Notes: generated from the letters alone by a model not told the origin. A DNA stretch of 64,000 nt from Salinarchaeum sp. IM2453 (GCF_019693215.1 NZ_CP081183.1:1987226-2051225); one strand, 5' to 3'. Positions 9,754-19,200 are shown, counted from the first letter of the stretch. A program made the numbers and translations.

Positions 9754-10742
9754 TCTCTGAACGGATTAAATCAAGTCTCAGGCGTGAATTTAGTAAAAGT
9801 CTACTTGCCAAAGTAGGATTAATACTCGCGATTTTGATTATATTCATTGCTATTTTTGCACCCATGCTGGCAACGCACGACCCGACAGCGACTGGATATT
9901 ATACCGAGGAGTCTGACTCGTACCCACCATGGGGTGTTACATATACTGATACGGTCCTTGGAGGTGATGAAGAATACACCGTTGAAGCATCTTCAGATCA
10001 CCTTCTCGGCACCAATCACTTAGGACAAGACGTCTTCTCCAGAGGGCTGTACGGAGCCCGCACGTCGTTGCTTGTTGGACTGATCGGAACGGGATTAGCA
10101 GTCGCAATTGGGGTTCCATACGGACTAGTTTCTGGATACTTTGGGGGACGCATCGATGACTCACTGATGCGAATGGCAGACATCATGCTCGCCTTCCCGT
10201 CACTTGTTTTGGCGATTGCATTGATAGGTCTCTTTGGTCAACAAGAGGTTGCTATACCGGATCCATTTGTCATGGCTGGTCTGGCTGATGGGATGCCCGA
10301 GACGTTTGTGCTTCCAGGCACAGTTACGATTGTTGTGGCTTTAGTTAATTGGGTCTGGTTTGCTCGAGTGGCTCGCGGAGAGGCGCTCTCAGTCAAATCT
10401 CAGGAATATGTAGCAGCAGCCCGAAGCATGGGAGCAAGCCATTGGACAATTATTCGGCAACATGTGCTCCCAAATAGCCTGACGCCAATAATTGTCCTTG
10501 CAACAATCCAAGTCGCGGCGGTTATAATCCTCGAAAGTTCTTTGTCTTTTCTTGGATTTTCGGGCACAACGCTTTCGTGGGGGTATGATATTCAGCAGGG
10601 TCAGGGATTCCTCCGTACTGAATGGTGGATTGCAACGGTCCCTGGTGTTGGTATTTCGCTTGCCGTAATTAGCGTTAACCTTCTCGGAGACTGGCTGCGC
10701 GATGCATTGGATCCAAACATTGAGGGCCAAGGAGGGTTCTAA
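9750..10742 (+). CDS. dppC: Dipeptide/oligopeptide ABC transporter permease DppC
   Basis: A 330-residue permease partner of DppB. It has an N-terminal helix, an extracellular loop containing 'LLGTNHLGQDVFSRGLYG' (the DppC signature GTD-x-GRDV/LGQDV type), then five more helices. The EAA loop is 'AARSMGASHWTIIRQHV'. The first loop is longer than in many bacterial homologues and rich in acidic residues and tyrosine, a normal halophile feature. The gene overlaps dppB by four bases and its stop is one base before the next start. Confidence 0.9.
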   Translation: MISERIKSSLRREFSKSLLAKVGLILAILIIFIAIFAPMLATHDPTATGYYTEESDSYPPWGVTYTDTVLGGDEEYTVEASSDHLLGTNHLGQDVFSRGLYGARTSLLVGLIGTGLAVAIGVPYGLVSGYFGGRIDDSLMRMADIMLAFPSLVLAIALIGLFGQQEVAIPDPFVMAGLADGMPETFVLPGTVTIVVALVNWVWFARVARGEALSVKSQEYVAAARSMGASHWTIIRQHVLPNSLTPIIVLATIQVAAVIILESSLSFLGFSGTTLSWGYDIQQGQGFLRTEWWIATVPGVGISLAVISVNLLGDWLRDALDPNIEGQGGF

Positions 10743-10743
10743 A

Positions 10744-11955
10744 ATGAGTGCACAAGATATTCTGCGAGTACGCAATCTTTCAACCCGGTATTTCACAGAT
10801 GATGGACAAATAAATGCTGTATCTAATCTCTCAGTTGATATCCAAGAAGGTGAAGTGTTTGGTATTGTCGGCGAATCTGGAAGTGGAAAGAGTGTGACTG
10901 CCCGATCTGTAATGGGATTAATCGAATCCCCGGGCCGAATCACAGAAGGAGAAGTCTGGTATCGAGATCCAGATATTGTTAGTACTATTGGAGATAAGCA
11001 TCCAGATGCGATAGATGGTGACTTTGTCAATCTCCGGGCACTACCAACTGAACTCCGAAACTCATTCCGCGGAACCAAATTTAGCATGATCTTCCAAGAT
11101 CCTGAAAGTAGCTTTAATCCGAGCCTTACTGTTGGTGAGCAAATTGCGGAAGCTGTCGAAGTTCAGCGTCGAGCGAGTGCGAATCCTCGCACTACACGAG
11201 CTCGAACAGACGATTATTCATTACTTTCGTATCTTAGTTCAACTGTGGTCCCATCCAGACGATATGTTTCCTCTGAAAGTAAAGAAAGAGCGATTGAATT
11301 ACTTGATAAAGTCGGTATCCCTGATCCAGCCGAGCGAGCCCAAGAATATCCCCACGAATACTCTGGTGGGATGCTACAGCGAGCGATGATTGCTCAGGCA
11401 ATCGCTGGCGATCCAGACCTCCTTATTGCAGATGAACCCACGACCGCACTTGATGTGACCATTCAAGCACAAGTTCTCAATATTCTTCGAGAATTGCAAG
11501 AGGAGACCGGTATGACAATACTTCTAATTACACATAACCTTGGAGTGATCGCACGCATGTGTGATCGTGTTGGCGTTATGTATGCCGGACAGTTTGCTGA
11601 ACGAGGAACACTACGAGAGATTTTCGAAGAAAGTGTACACCCCTACACTAATGGGCTGCTTGGTTCTGTTCCAGACTTGGAGGACACAACACAGCAGTTA
11701 CAGCCAATTCCTGGTAACGTACCAAGTCTCATCGATGCTGAAATGCCAGACCGTTGCTACTTTGCTGATCGATGTCCTAAAGCAATGGAGAAATGCTTGT
11801 CATCTGTCTCTGAACACATAGTTGATAAAGACAGTGATCATACGGCCCGTTGTGTATTAGCACAGGGTGATTATGACCCCGCACAGGCGGTCGATATTAG
11901 TAATGGAAAGATTAGAAAAGCCGATTCTCAACAGGAGGTAATTAATCATGACTGA
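10744..11955 (+). CDS. dppD: Dipeptide/oligopeptide ABC transporter ATPase DppD
   Basis: A 403-residue ATPase. It has Walker A 'GESGSGKS' (about residue 43), Q-loop 'FQDPES', ABC signature '[10 protein letters not shown]' (about 206), Walker B '[12 protein letters not shown]' and H-loop 'ITHNLGV'. The C-terminal oligopeptide-transporter extension includes the cysteine cluster '[14 protein letters not shown]'. The ATG at 10744 is chosen because GGAGGG lies eight bases upstream; an in-frame ATG 42 bases earlier would overlap dppC deeply. The gene overlaps the next ATPase start by eight bases. About 65 residues between Q-loop and signature are longer than in the bacterial archetype. Confidence 0.9.
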   Translation: MSAQDILRVRNLSTRYFTDDGQINAVSNLSVDIQEGEVFGIVGESGSGKSVTARSVMGLIESPGRITEGEVWYRDPDIVSTIGDKHPDAIDGDFVNLRALPTELRNSFRGTKFSMIFQDPESSFNPSLTVGEQIAEAVEVQRRASANPRTTRARTDDYSLLSYLSSTVVPSRRYVSSESKERAIELLDKVGIPDPAERAQEYPHEYSGGMLQRAMIAQAIAGDPDLLIADEPTTALDVTIQAQVLNILRELQEETGMTILLITHNLGVIARMCDRVGVMYAGQFAERGTLREIFEESVHPYTNGLLGSVPDLEDTTQQLQPIPGNVPSLIDAEMPDRCYFADRCPKAMEKCLSSVSEHIVDKDSDHTARCVLAQGDYDPAQAVDISNGKIRKADSQQEVINHD

Positions 11956-13579
11956 CAATACTCCGCTCATTGAAGTTGAGGGGCTGGAAAAATATTTTTG
12001 GGAAAACGATTCACTCTTGGACCGACTTCTCGGAGGGACTCCAACGGCGGTCCAGGCCGTTGATAACGTCTCATTCAGTATCCAATCTGGAGAAACGCTC
12101 GGGCTTGTCGGAGAGTCAGGATGTGGGAAATCAACAACAGGTAAGACATTGCTTCGATTGCTTGATCCTACTGGCGGAGCTGTCAAATATAATGGTGACC
12201 TTGATCAGATTTCCCCAGACAAGGATCGGAATATATACAATTTCGACAAACAGGCCCTAAAAGAATTCCGCCGGAACGCACAAATACTCTTTCAGGATCC
12301 ATTTTCCAGTCTTGACCCTCGGATGACGATTGGCGACATCGTTACTGAGCCCCTTCGAATCCATGACTGGCCGTGGACAAATAGCGAAATAAGCACCGAT
12401 GCTGAGGTGCATACTGATGGAGTATCTCTGGAACGAGTGAAGGTTACTGTTACTGATGATATTGATAAAATTGTTGAGCCAAAAGACGGAGTTTCGACAG
12501 CACATGTTACGATCACACAAAAAACACAACAAGAGCACGACGAGGAACGATCAGTTGCTGTGACAGACAATTATATTGCTACAGTTGATGAAGACCTCAC
12601 TGTTTCACTTACTGAAGACGAGATTGGTATTACCGTCAAGGTAACCGTTGGCCGCTCCGATGAGGCTGTTCGCAAATCCAGAGCTATGAACCTATTAGAA
12701 CGAGTCGGATTAGCAATTGAGCAACTCGATCGATATCCGCATGAATTCTCTGGAGGACAGCGACAACGAATTGGAATCGCACGTGCATTAGCACTTGAAC
12801 CAGCATTTATCGTCCTTGATGAACCCACTAGTGCTCTTGATGTATCTGTGCAGGCACAGATCCTAAATCTCCTTGCAGAATTGCAGGACGATTTTGAGCT
12901 TACCTATTTACTCATTAGTCACAACCTTTCTGTGATCCGTCATATCAGTGATCGAGTTGCTGTTATGTATCTTGGTGAGATCGTTGAAATTGGCCCGACT
13001 GATCAGATTTTTGAATCACCAAAACACCCCTATACGAAGGCCCTCCTAGAAAGTGTTCCCCGTGCCTCAGTAGATGAACAATACCGAGATATTGAAGTAA
13101 TCGCAGGTGATGTTCCATCCCCCCGCGATCCGCCAAGTGGATGTCGATTTCGAACCCGTTGTCCAGTTGTTATACCGCCTGAAACAACCGATATAGACCA
13201 AACTCTTTATCGCGAAATCATGACTGTCCGAGAGCGTATCACAGAACGATCAATTAGCCTCTCTGAAATTAAAGACAGGGCAGACACTGACTCTGATGAG
13301 GCACTTGCTAATAAATTAAAGGATCGGTTCTTTGAGTCTAAACTACCACCACAACACGAATCAACAATCGACGCTGCATTTTCAGCATTAATCGAAAAAA
13401 GTTGGGATGAAGCGGAATCGATCCTAGCAGACGAATATGAAAGCGTTTGTGAAAACGTCAATCCTACATTAACTGATCAGGCACATCCAGCGGCGTGCCA
13501 CCGGTGTGAGCAATCCGAACAGGTGACCACAAAGGTAGATCAGTGGAAACAAAATATCTCATCAGATCAGTTCCCTTGA
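11948..13579 (+). CDS. dppF: Dipeptide/oligopeptide ABC transporter ATPase DppF with large insertion
   Basis: A 543-residue second ATPase of the transporter, long for the family (usually about 320-420). Walker A is at 55-63 ('GESGCGKST'), Q-loop at 115-117, ABC signature 'FSGGQRQRI' at 267-275 and Walker B '[12 protein letters not shown]' at 287-298. Roughly residues 141-235, between Q-loop and signature, are an acidic, Thr/Val-rich insertion with no ABC homology that I can see. The C-terminal oligopeptide domain is also stretched: its first cysteine pair (CRFRTRC) is separated from the last (CHRC) by about 120 acidic residues. It has a strong Shine-Dalgarno GGAGGT eight bases before the ATG, inside the end of dppD. 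Confidence 0.88.
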   Translation: MTDNTPLIEVEGLEKYFWENDSLLDRLLGGTPTAVQAVDNVSFSIQSGETLGLVGESGCGKSTTGKTLLRLLDPTGGAVKYNGDLDQISPDKDRNIYNFDKQALKEFRRNAQILFQDPFSSLDPRMTIGDIVTEPLRIHDWPWTNSEISTDAEVHTDGVSLERVKVTVTDDIDKIVEPKDGVSTAHVTITQKTQQEHDEERSVAVTDNYIATVDEDLTVSLTEDEIGITVKVTVGRSDEAVRKSRAMNLLERVGLAIEQLDRYPHEFSGGQRQRIGIARALALEPAFIVLDEPTSALDVSVQAQILNLLAELQDDFELTYLLISHNLSVIRHISDRVAVMYLGEIVEIGPTDQIFESPKHPYTKALLESVPRASVDEQYRDIEVIAGDVPSPRDPPSGCRFRTRCPVVIPPETTDIDQTLYREIMTVRERITERSISLSEIKDRADTDSDEALANKLKDRFFESKLPPQHESTIDAAFSALIEKSWDEAESILADEYESVCENVNPTLTDQAHPAACHRCEQSEQVTTKVDQWKQNISSDQFP

Positions 13580-13825
13580 TTATATAGGGTTTCTTCTCAT
13601 CGGACCACAGCTGATAATATGACTCAAACCTACATGTGTATATCAGTAGATATTGTGACTGATAGCCTCTCCCCGTTGCTGAATTACGCTCTACTGTGTT
13701 TCAATTTGAAAAACTGATTTTATAATTTTTAATATATGTTTTCTAATAAATACCTGTATTATTTCTGGAGAGATATGTTCTTAATAATCAAAAAGACATT
13801 TTTAGATGGAAGCCAACTGAGTCAT

Positions 13826-15109
13826 ATGACGGCAACATCGAAAAACCGATGGATTATCGCTTTTTCTGCAATTGCGATCCATATGTCAATCGGATCGATC
13901 TATGCTTACAGTGTTTATCAGAATCCGTTACAGGAGCTTCATGGCTGGACAAATTCCCAAGTCACACTTGCATTTAGCTTGGGACTGTTCTTCCTTGGGA
14001 TAACAGCGGCAAGTATGGGCTGGTTTGTCAATCGGTATGGCCCTCGGCTGTCAGGTTATGTATCGGCTGTCGTGTTCGGGATTGGTACTGTTGGTGCAGG
14101 AATCGGTGTAGAGCTCGGATCTCTGCCAATATTCCTCTTTATGTTCGGCGTTCTTGGTGGCGTTGGTCTTGGAATTGGATATATTGCACCTGTCTCGACA
14201 CTCGTCTCATGGTTCCCGGATAAGCGGGGATTAGCGACGGGATTAGCGGTGTTTGGATTTGGCGGTGGTGCATTAATTACGGCACCGGTTGCAGAGCATC
14301 TAATGAGCATTATTTCAGTGTCACAAACGTTCTATACACTTGGCGTATTCTATTTCATAGCAATCACGGCTGGTGCCAGCTATCTTGCTAAACCCCCAGA
14401 AGGATGGACTCCCGAAGGATTTGATCAAGACGTCGAGACTGAAGGCGAACACGGCCCCGCTGGAGCAACAGCAAGTGATCTAGCACAGTTGACCGGTCGA
14501 GAAGCACTCCGAACTCCTAGATTCTACCTGTTATGGGTCGTTATGTTTCTGAACATCGCTGCAGGATTGATGGTTCTTTCCCAGGCGTCGAACATGACAC
14601 AAGAGATTACTGGTGTAACGGCTGCCGTTGCCGCTGGAGTTGTGGGCGTCATTGGATTCTTTAACGCCGGTGGACGAATCGGGTGGTCAGCACTATCTGA
14701 CTACACAGGGCGAACCAATATGTTCACGTTGTTCTTTGCTGCGCAAATTCTGATTTTCTTGTTGATGCCAAGCGTGACGAACGTATATCTCTTTGCAGCT
14801 ATGCTATGTCTTGTCGTGAGCTTCATGGGTGGTGGATTTGCCTGTCTCCCCGCCTACATTGGCGACCTTTTTGGCACACGGTCACTTGCTGTGATCCATG
14901 GATATCTGCTAACTGCGTGGGCATTAGCAGGCCTTGCATCACCACAGATGATTGCGTATTTCCGTGACACAACTGGAAGCTTCGCTGGGGGAATGTACGT
15001 AATCGCTGGCGGAATGTTTGTTGGGCTTATCGCTATCACAGTGCTTCGATTACGGATTAATAATGTGAGAGACGCTGATACCGTACAAACGCCGGCTGCA
15101 GAATCTTAA
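13826..15109 (+). CDS. MFS carrier, oxalate/formate antiporter (OFA) type
   Basis: A 427-residue twelve-helix major facilitator protein. Features are the short N-terminus followed by 'SIGSIYAYSVYQNPL' (typical of the OFA subfamily), the motif A loop 'NRYGPR' and 'GGVGLGIGYIAPVSTLVSWFPDKRGLATG', which is the strongest OFA landmark (quoted here only as a region at about residues 110-140). The ATG at 13826 was preferred over an upstream in-frame start because the extra 30 residues are basic and aromatic and unlike the family. Substrates in this subfamily are small carboxylates (oxalate, formate, lactate, pyruvate). Its position after a formate-dehydrogenase-like gene and a peptide transporter is suggestive only. 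Confidence 0.82.
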   Translation: MTATSKNRWIIAFSAIAIHMSIGSIYAYSVYQNPLQELHGWTNSQVTLAFSLGLFFLGITAASMGWFVNRYGPRLSGYVSAVVFGIGTVGAGIGVELGSLPIFLFMFGVLGGVGLGIGYIAPVSTLVSWFPDKRGLATGLAVFGFGGGALITAPVAEHLMSIISVSQTFYTLGVFYFIAITAGASYLAKPPEGWTPEGFDQDVETEGEHGPAGATASDLAQLTGREALRTPRFYLLWVVMFLNIAAGLMVLSQASNMTQEITGVTAAVAAGVVGVIGFFNAGGRIGWSALSDYTGRTNMFTLFFAAQILIFLLMPSVTNVYLFAAMLCLVVSFMGGGFACLPAYIGDLFGTRSLAVIHGYLLTAWALAGLASPQMIAYFRDTTGSFAGGMYVIAGGMFVGLIAITVLRLRINNVRDADTVQTPAAES

Positions 15110-15149
15110 TTCACAGTGCGATACAAATTATCTGAGCCGTTGACACTCT

Positions 15150-15240
15150 CTTACCGTCTAAACGAAAAGCAGCGCGAGTTCCCCCTTGCGAAAACCTGCG
15201 GTTTTCGGCTTTCGCAGATATCCGATCTGCGTCAACACCG
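15150..15240. other. Two adjacent perfect stem-loops downstream of the MFS gene
   Basis: CGAAAACC (15189-15196) pairs with GGTTTTCG (15200-15207) across a three-base loop. CGCAGAT (15213-15219) pairs with ATCTGCG (15225-15231) across a five-base loop. The two hairpins are five bases apart and lie 80 bases after the MFS stop codon, in DNA with no credible gene. They may be a transcript-end structure, a small structured RNA, or the end of a decayed transposon, since other IS-end fragments lie just beyond. The symmetry is direct observation; function is not known. Confidence 0.5.
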
Positions 15241-15329
15241 CGCACGAGGTTGTTTACCCGTACGAATTGTTTCTCCTGTTTACCACCGATTACAGCATTT
15301 TGAAGAAAAGCCGCAACGTTTAGTCGTCA

Positions 15330-15663
15330 ACTGCTTCGGGGTTAAACCCAGAGCTTGTCAGTGAACTCCTGATTCACCCGTTTCCGCGGAAGGTCTGGGG
15401 TGACCAGTCACGTTCGCTGTCTCTGAGTTAAGAGCTAGTTGACTGGCAATCCACCTATCACGAGACGTTCGCTCATGAGGGGTGTACAGGCGGTCGAGAA
15501 GACTACCCCGAGGCTTAATTCCCGGGGTGAGTTCATGGTCGCCAAGACTCACCACTCGATAAATATGTATATCCTAATCCGGGAGACAGATTGTTGCATT
15601 ACGTGACTGTATTTTCAAGTGCCAGCTTCTTCCCTTGAGCCCGAACCTCGGGGCATCCGCCTT
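15330..15663 (-). repeat. Decayed IS200/IS605-type fragments
   Basis: On the minus strand the stretch begins with AAGGCGGATGCC and CCCCGAGG (15645-15663), the same end motif found at 6313. It then passes through a 65-codon open frame (15555-15358) that ends near a GGAGTTCAC terminus like the right end of the family, and continues to CCCCGAAGCAGTTGAC near 15340. No transposase core is readable. I interpret it as a collapsed element of which only the ends and a short tail remain. From 15241 to 15329 I see nothing else. Confidence 0.45.
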
Positions 15664-15697
15664 AGTTATTCTGTGAAAACCGATTAAGCGGACTTAG

Positions 15698-17281
15698 TCA
15701 CTTGATTTGACTTCCGTTCCTGAGTCCCTCAATTCTATTCTGTAGTTGCTGTATGTTGCGAGTTTGTTCATCAGTAGCTTCTTCGACCTCTTTGACTTGC
15801 GATCTTGCTTCTGTCGAATGGTCTTTGATATTTTCAAGTGTTGCGGTGACCTCCTCAATACTTGATGCCTGCTCGTCATTCGCTCGAGATACTTCGTTAA
15901 TCCCCTCAGCGGCTTCCTCGACAGCATCTGCAATCTTTTCGAATGCTTCAAGCATCTCTGTAATCTGGCTACTTGCGTTGCCGATTTGTTGTTGTGATAT
16001 CTGAACTGTCTCTACAGTCTGTTTCGTACGCTCTCTAAGTGCTGTGATCGTCTTCGTAATCTCGTCTGTATGCTGCTGTGTTTGATCAGCAAGTGTTTTT
16101 ATTTCATCGGCAACAACGCCAAAACTGTCACCATTTGTTTCAGCTCTAGCAGCCTCGATGTTTGCATTTAGAGCCAGCAGGTTTGTCTGGTCTGCGACAT
16201 CGTCAATCACTTCAATGATTTCATCAATATCATTGATCTGTTCCTCTAGTTGTTCGATATCGTCAACAAGCTTGTCTGCGACCTGTGTTACTTTATTGGT
16301 TGCTGTCTTTGCCGCATCGCTTTTTGAAACCCCTTCCTCTGCAAGACCTTGAGATTCAGAAGCAGCCGCATCGACTTCCTTCGCTGTCGCAGCTACTTCT
16401 TCCATTCGTGCAGAGAATGATTCCATTTCTGCGACCGTGTCGTCAAGCATTTGATCCTGCGACTCAACATGACTGGTTATTTTATGCATATTTCCGTTAA
16501 CTTGATCAATTGTTGCGGCAAGTTCATTTGCTGCTGTCTCTACCTCACTACTGAGCTTCTGAAACTCATCAATAAACTCATTTAGCTCTTCAACAACAGC
16601 CAGCAATCCATCATCGATAGCATCCGTATCGATAGATCCAGAATCTGCTCGGGCGTCTAATTTTCCGTTTCGAACAGCATCTAACGTCGTTGTTATCTCC
16701 TTTACAAGGCTTTCCACAGCTTGGCGGCGCTGAACTTCTGCGGTTTGATCGACAACTGTCTCGATTACGCCGACCAGCTCTCCGTTTCGATACTGTGGTG
16801 TTGCGGCAAATTTAATATGCTTCTGATTGCCGTGTTGGTCAATCATTGTACTTGTATCTGCTACTTGACCTTGTTCTGCATCGACCAACTCCACATCATA
16901 CTCCTCGTGTGCATCTTTTGGATTTTTAAGTACCTTATCAGCGAGTGTTTTTGCTCTACGTCCATCTGGATAGAACATCTCGCTTGCGACATTGTGCCCG
17001 AGAGCTTCATCCTGACCAGCTCCAGTTAATTCAGCAATTGCCTTGTTCCAGCCAATAATATCCCCAGTAGAGTCAAGAACGAATGTTGGTTGGTGAAGTC
17101 CATCAAGTAACTGATGAGTGCTACTATCTAATAGCCCATCATCTGATTTGCTGTCTGCTGATGCATCATGTTCGCTTTCAGCTGTTTTTGTTGATTGTAC
17201 TACTCCACCATCAGTAACTTGGTGGAGAGTCTCTGTGCTATTTGATGTTGAATGAAGGAGGGCAAGTAACTTGTCAAACAT
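15698..17281 (-). CDS. Soluble chemotaxis-type transducer with PAS domain
   Basis: A 527-residue methyl-accepting-type signal transducer without membrane segments. A PAS domain lies at about 55-182 ('PTFVLDSTGDIIGWNKAI'). A HAMP-like linker follows at about 190-225. The long coiled-coil signalling domain (about 235-520) contains the highly conserved hairpin tip with 'ADQTNLLALNANIEAARA', which binds CheW and CheA. Being cytoplasmic, it would sense an internal or redox/ligand signal through PAS. There are no che, fla/arl or receptor-partner genes in the window, which is notable if the host is a non-motile square archaeon. The gene stands alone, on the minus strand. Confidence 0.88.
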   Translation of the reverse strand: MFDKLLALLHSTSNSTETLHQVTDGGVVQSTKTAESEHDASADSKSDDGLLDSSTHQLLDGLHQPTFVLDSTGDIIGWNKAIAELTGAGQDEALGHNVASEMFYPDGRRAKTLADKVLKNPKDAHEEYDVELVDAEQGQVADTSTMIDQHGNQKHIKFAATPQYRNGELVGVIETVVDQTAEVQRRQAVESLVKEITTTLDAVRNGKLDARADSGSIDTDAIDDGLLAVVEELNEFIDEFQKLSSEVETAANELAATIDQVNGNMHKITSHVESQDQMLDDTVAEMESFSARMEEVAATAKEVDAAASESQGLAEEGVSKSDAAKTATNKVTQVADKLVDDIEQLEEQINDIDEIIEVIDDVADQTNLLALNANIEAARAETNGDSFGVVADEIKTLADQTQQHTDEITKTITALRERTKQTVETVQISQQQIGNASSQITEMLEAFEKIADAVEEAAEGINEVSRANDEQASSIEEVTATLENIKDHSTEARSQVKEVEEATDEQTRNIQQLQNRIEGLRNGSQIK

Positions 17282-17577
17282 AGATTCTTACTCATGCTGA
17301 TAACTGAGTGATGGGAGGACCGAATCTGTATTTCGATATAACCGCGCCAATCTACTTAATTATTTATGCTATTTCTATCAGAGTGCAGCGATTTGCAACA
17401 ACATTGAGACACGTCTACGGTGATGATTGTGAGCGATGTTGCTGTGAAGCCTGACAGCAGGATCTGTAGAACCCAGTCTCTTTCGTGCGAAGCTGACCCA
17501 TGAGCAAACAGTCATGGAGTTATCATAAAATAGCAACCTTCGCAAAATTGCAACATTAATCGCATCTGCAGCCATCG

Positions 17578-18078
17578 CTATTCTGGCTCTGTGAACCGTT
17601 CATCTGACTGAGTTGTCTCTGCTTGCCTCCCTTTTTCTTCAAGCCATCCAGCTGTCACACTGCTCGGACAATCAAAATCAGGAACATATGGTTTGATATC
17701 CAACAACGGTGTTTCATCAAGCACGTCAATATTAGTGACCTGTATTGTGCTCCCAACAATCTCCTCTATCTTGACGACGGACATTCCAATGCGATTCGGA
17801 CGTTGTGGTGCCCGCGTTGCGAAGACTCCCTTCGATGTTGAGTCGAGGAATGGTGTTACTGATAATTCTGTGTTGGTACTTGCTTGGTGGAAATGATAGA
17901 GTAAGATGCAATGTGTGAATCCTGATAACGCGGTAACTCCCTGTGTGTATTCATTATCTAGTCTAACTTCTCCGGATGCTGTTTCGTTACCGACTGGCTG
18001 GATCGGCATATCTTCTGGTGTCTGAAATGGTGTGTGGATTGTTCCAATTCGCTTGTACGCGATAGTGTCGTTGTTCAT
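17578..18078 (-). CDS. trmO: tRNA-A37 t6A methyltransferase TrmO (UPF0066)
   Basis: A 166-residue protein of the TrmO/YaeB/VirR family, which methylates N6-threonylcarbamoyladenosine at position 37 of tRNA using S-adenosylmethionine. The family signature is clear: 'GTIHTPFQTPEDMPIQP' at the N-terminus, and 'FATRAPQRPNRIGMSVV' followed by 'VLDETPLLDIKPYVPDFD'. Length is normal for the archaeal short form, which lacks the extra C-terminal domain of the E. coli enzyme. It starts at an ATG; it is single, with about 200-300 bases of non-coding DNA on each side. From 17282 to 17577 I see no gene, only a weak open frame with non-halophilic composition. Confidence 0.88.
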   Translation of the reverse strand: MNNDTIAYKRIGTIHTPFQTPEDMPIQPVGNETASGEVRLDNEYTQGVTALSGFTHCILLYHFHQASTNTELSVTPFLDSTSKGVFATRAPQRPNRIGMSVVKIEEIVGSTIQVTNIDVLDETPLLDIKPYVPDFDCPSSVTAGWLEEKGRQAETTQSDERFTEPE

Positions 18079-18285
18079 CGATACCCGATATACTGTTAGT
18101 AATATAAAATATCCTCCGAATCAAAAACTATCATGGTATTAGTCTAATGGACATTAACCGCCCTTCTGCTGCGCCTTGTGATGCTCATATAGATTCCATA
18201 ATCTTTCAATTCGCACAGCTATAAATATCCAGAGCTAATATAGGGATTGGTTGAAGCAGCTTATCGTAGCCTCCGTTGGGAAGAA

Positions 18286-18714
18286 CTACGGTTCGCGGCT
18301 AATATCAATGACTGTTGATACTCGAGCATTCTCCTTTATATCGATCCCGGCCCCTCCGGTTGACAGTGGTACCAAAGACAGTGCGTCCATCTCCATTGTT
18401 GGATGAAATGCTCCACGAGTAATCAACTCAGTTCGTGGTTGGGTTGTCACTGTTGCATCAGAAATAAGCTCTTCATTATACTCTAGGAGGTACTGTCCTC
18501 CTTCTAGAGAGTACCAGCCATAGTCATCATCTTTGTTCTTCTTTTTTGTTCCAACTGTCTGAATCCCGGCCGACTCAAGCTCTCCCCCTCCAAAGTCAAC
18601 TTTACCAGGCTCTGCAATCTCGTATATCTCTGCCACTGTTAAGTCAAGATGCCCATTATTGATCTGTGTGCGTTCATGTATGGTCCCTGTAAAGTGGTCT
18701 GTAATGTCTGTCAT
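18286..18714 (-). CDS. dUTPase/dCTP deaminase-fold protein
   Basis: A 142-residue protein matching the dCTP deaminase/dUTPase beta fold: 'YGWYSLEGGQYLLEYNE', then 'QPRTELITRGAFHPT' (counterpart of the RSSLAR motif), and near the end 'LKENARVSTV' (counterpart of the L-x-N/GxRI-x-QL motif). It probably hydrolyses dUTP or deaminates dCTP, keeping uracil out of DNA. It is shorter than canonical Dcd (about 195), fitting a compact archaeal subgroup whose exact activity is not established here. A TATA-like GATATATGC about 29 bases before the ATG at 18714 favours this start over one three codons upstream. Confidence 0.7.
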   Translation of the reverse strand: MTDITDHFTGTIHERTQINNGHLDLTVAEIYEIAEPGKVDFGGGELESAGIQTVGTKKKNKDDDYGWYSLEGGQYLLEYNEELISDATVTTQPRTELITRGAFHPTMEMDALSLVPLSTGGAGIDIKENARVSTVIDISREP

Positions 18715-18880
18715 AAATGTCATTCTTTACCACGATAGCATATATCTATTGAATATGCGAATAAGTCATATTGGACCGGGTTTGATCTGTTATTGATTTG
18801 GCTGCCTCTGCTTTCACTTAGTAAATTGACCAGCAAGTTCGATAGATATTTAATAAAAACATAATTAAATTGTTAGCAAC

Positions 18881-18890
18881 ACTTTTTAAG
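18881..18890 (+). promoter_or_regulatory. TATA box of the small zinc-finger gene
   Basis: CTTTTTAAGT centred about 30 bases before the ATG at 18916 has the form and spacing of a haloarchaeal TATA box serving a leaderless transcript. The surrounding AT-rich DNA gives other weaker candidates, so the exact element is uncertain. Confidence 0.45.
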
Positions 18891-18915
18891 TAAGACGCCT
18901 ATATTTATTAACACA

Positions 18916-19068
18916 ATGGCACATACCTGTACCACATGCGAAACCGAGTTCAAAACAGCAGCTGGATTGACCCAACACCTCCCACTTCATCATAACACCT
19001 GTGGTGTTTGTAACGAGCAATTTGATGACACAGACTCACTCCGGAACCACATCCACAGCTCTCACTGA
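18916..19068 (+). CDS. Small double C2H2 zinc-finger protein (50 residues)
   Basis: This short gene reads as a 50-residue protein made almost wholly of two zinc fingers. Finger 1 is C5-x2-C8 with histidines about 13 and 16-17 residues later ('CTTCETEF' ... 'HLPLHH'). Finger 2 is 'CGVCNEQF' ... 'HIHSSH', with a textbook C-x2-C-x12-H-x4-H spacing, ending at the stop. Hydrophobic positions (F, L) between the pairs match the classic C2H2 fold. Small CPxCG or C2H2 microproteins are common in haloarchaea and often regulatory; the target is unknown. A TATA box at 18881-18890 fits a leaderless start. It lies just upstream of the tnpB element, which ends about 70 bases away. Confidence 0.75.
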   Translation: MAHTCTTCETEFKTAAGLTQHLPLHHNTCGVCNEQFDDTDSLRNHIHSSH

Positions 19069-19130
19069 TCTAATTGCTCTCTTTTTATATGCAATTTTCG
19101 TGGCACGCCTCCACCTATAGGAAGCGTCTG

Positions 19131-19200
19131 TTACAAGGAGTGAACTACCCCTGCCTACTCGCCGCCGTTGGCGGCTCCTTGAGGCAGGGGCTTCCTGGTT
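19131..19200 (-). ncRNA. Putative guide RNA (omega/reRNA) scaffold end of the tnpB element
   Basis: On the minus strand the 3' end of tnpB folds into an outer nine-base stem (19182-19190 with 19148-19156) enclosing a perfect six-base inner stem (GCCGCC/GGCGGC at 19061+100-based positions 19161-19166 and 19170-19175, loop of three). This is followed by TAGTTCAC, and then element-external DNA that would act as the guide. Sense-overlapping transcripts from IS1341-type tnpB genes are established in haloarchaea, and TnpB guide RNAs end at this point in the family. The hairpins are seen; the transcript is inferred. The 5' boundary is not determinable here and probably lies within tnpB. Confidence 0.55.

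Noticed and set aside
15116-15364. 82-codon open frame after the MFS gene
   Set aside because: It runs through the hairpins and IS-end debris, is rich in Arg and Cys and has no acidic bias; not a credible haloarchaeal protein.
17378-17575. 65-codon frame on the minus strand, Arg/His-rich
   Set aside because: Could be a decayed gene tail, but no family is recognisable and composition is not halophilic.
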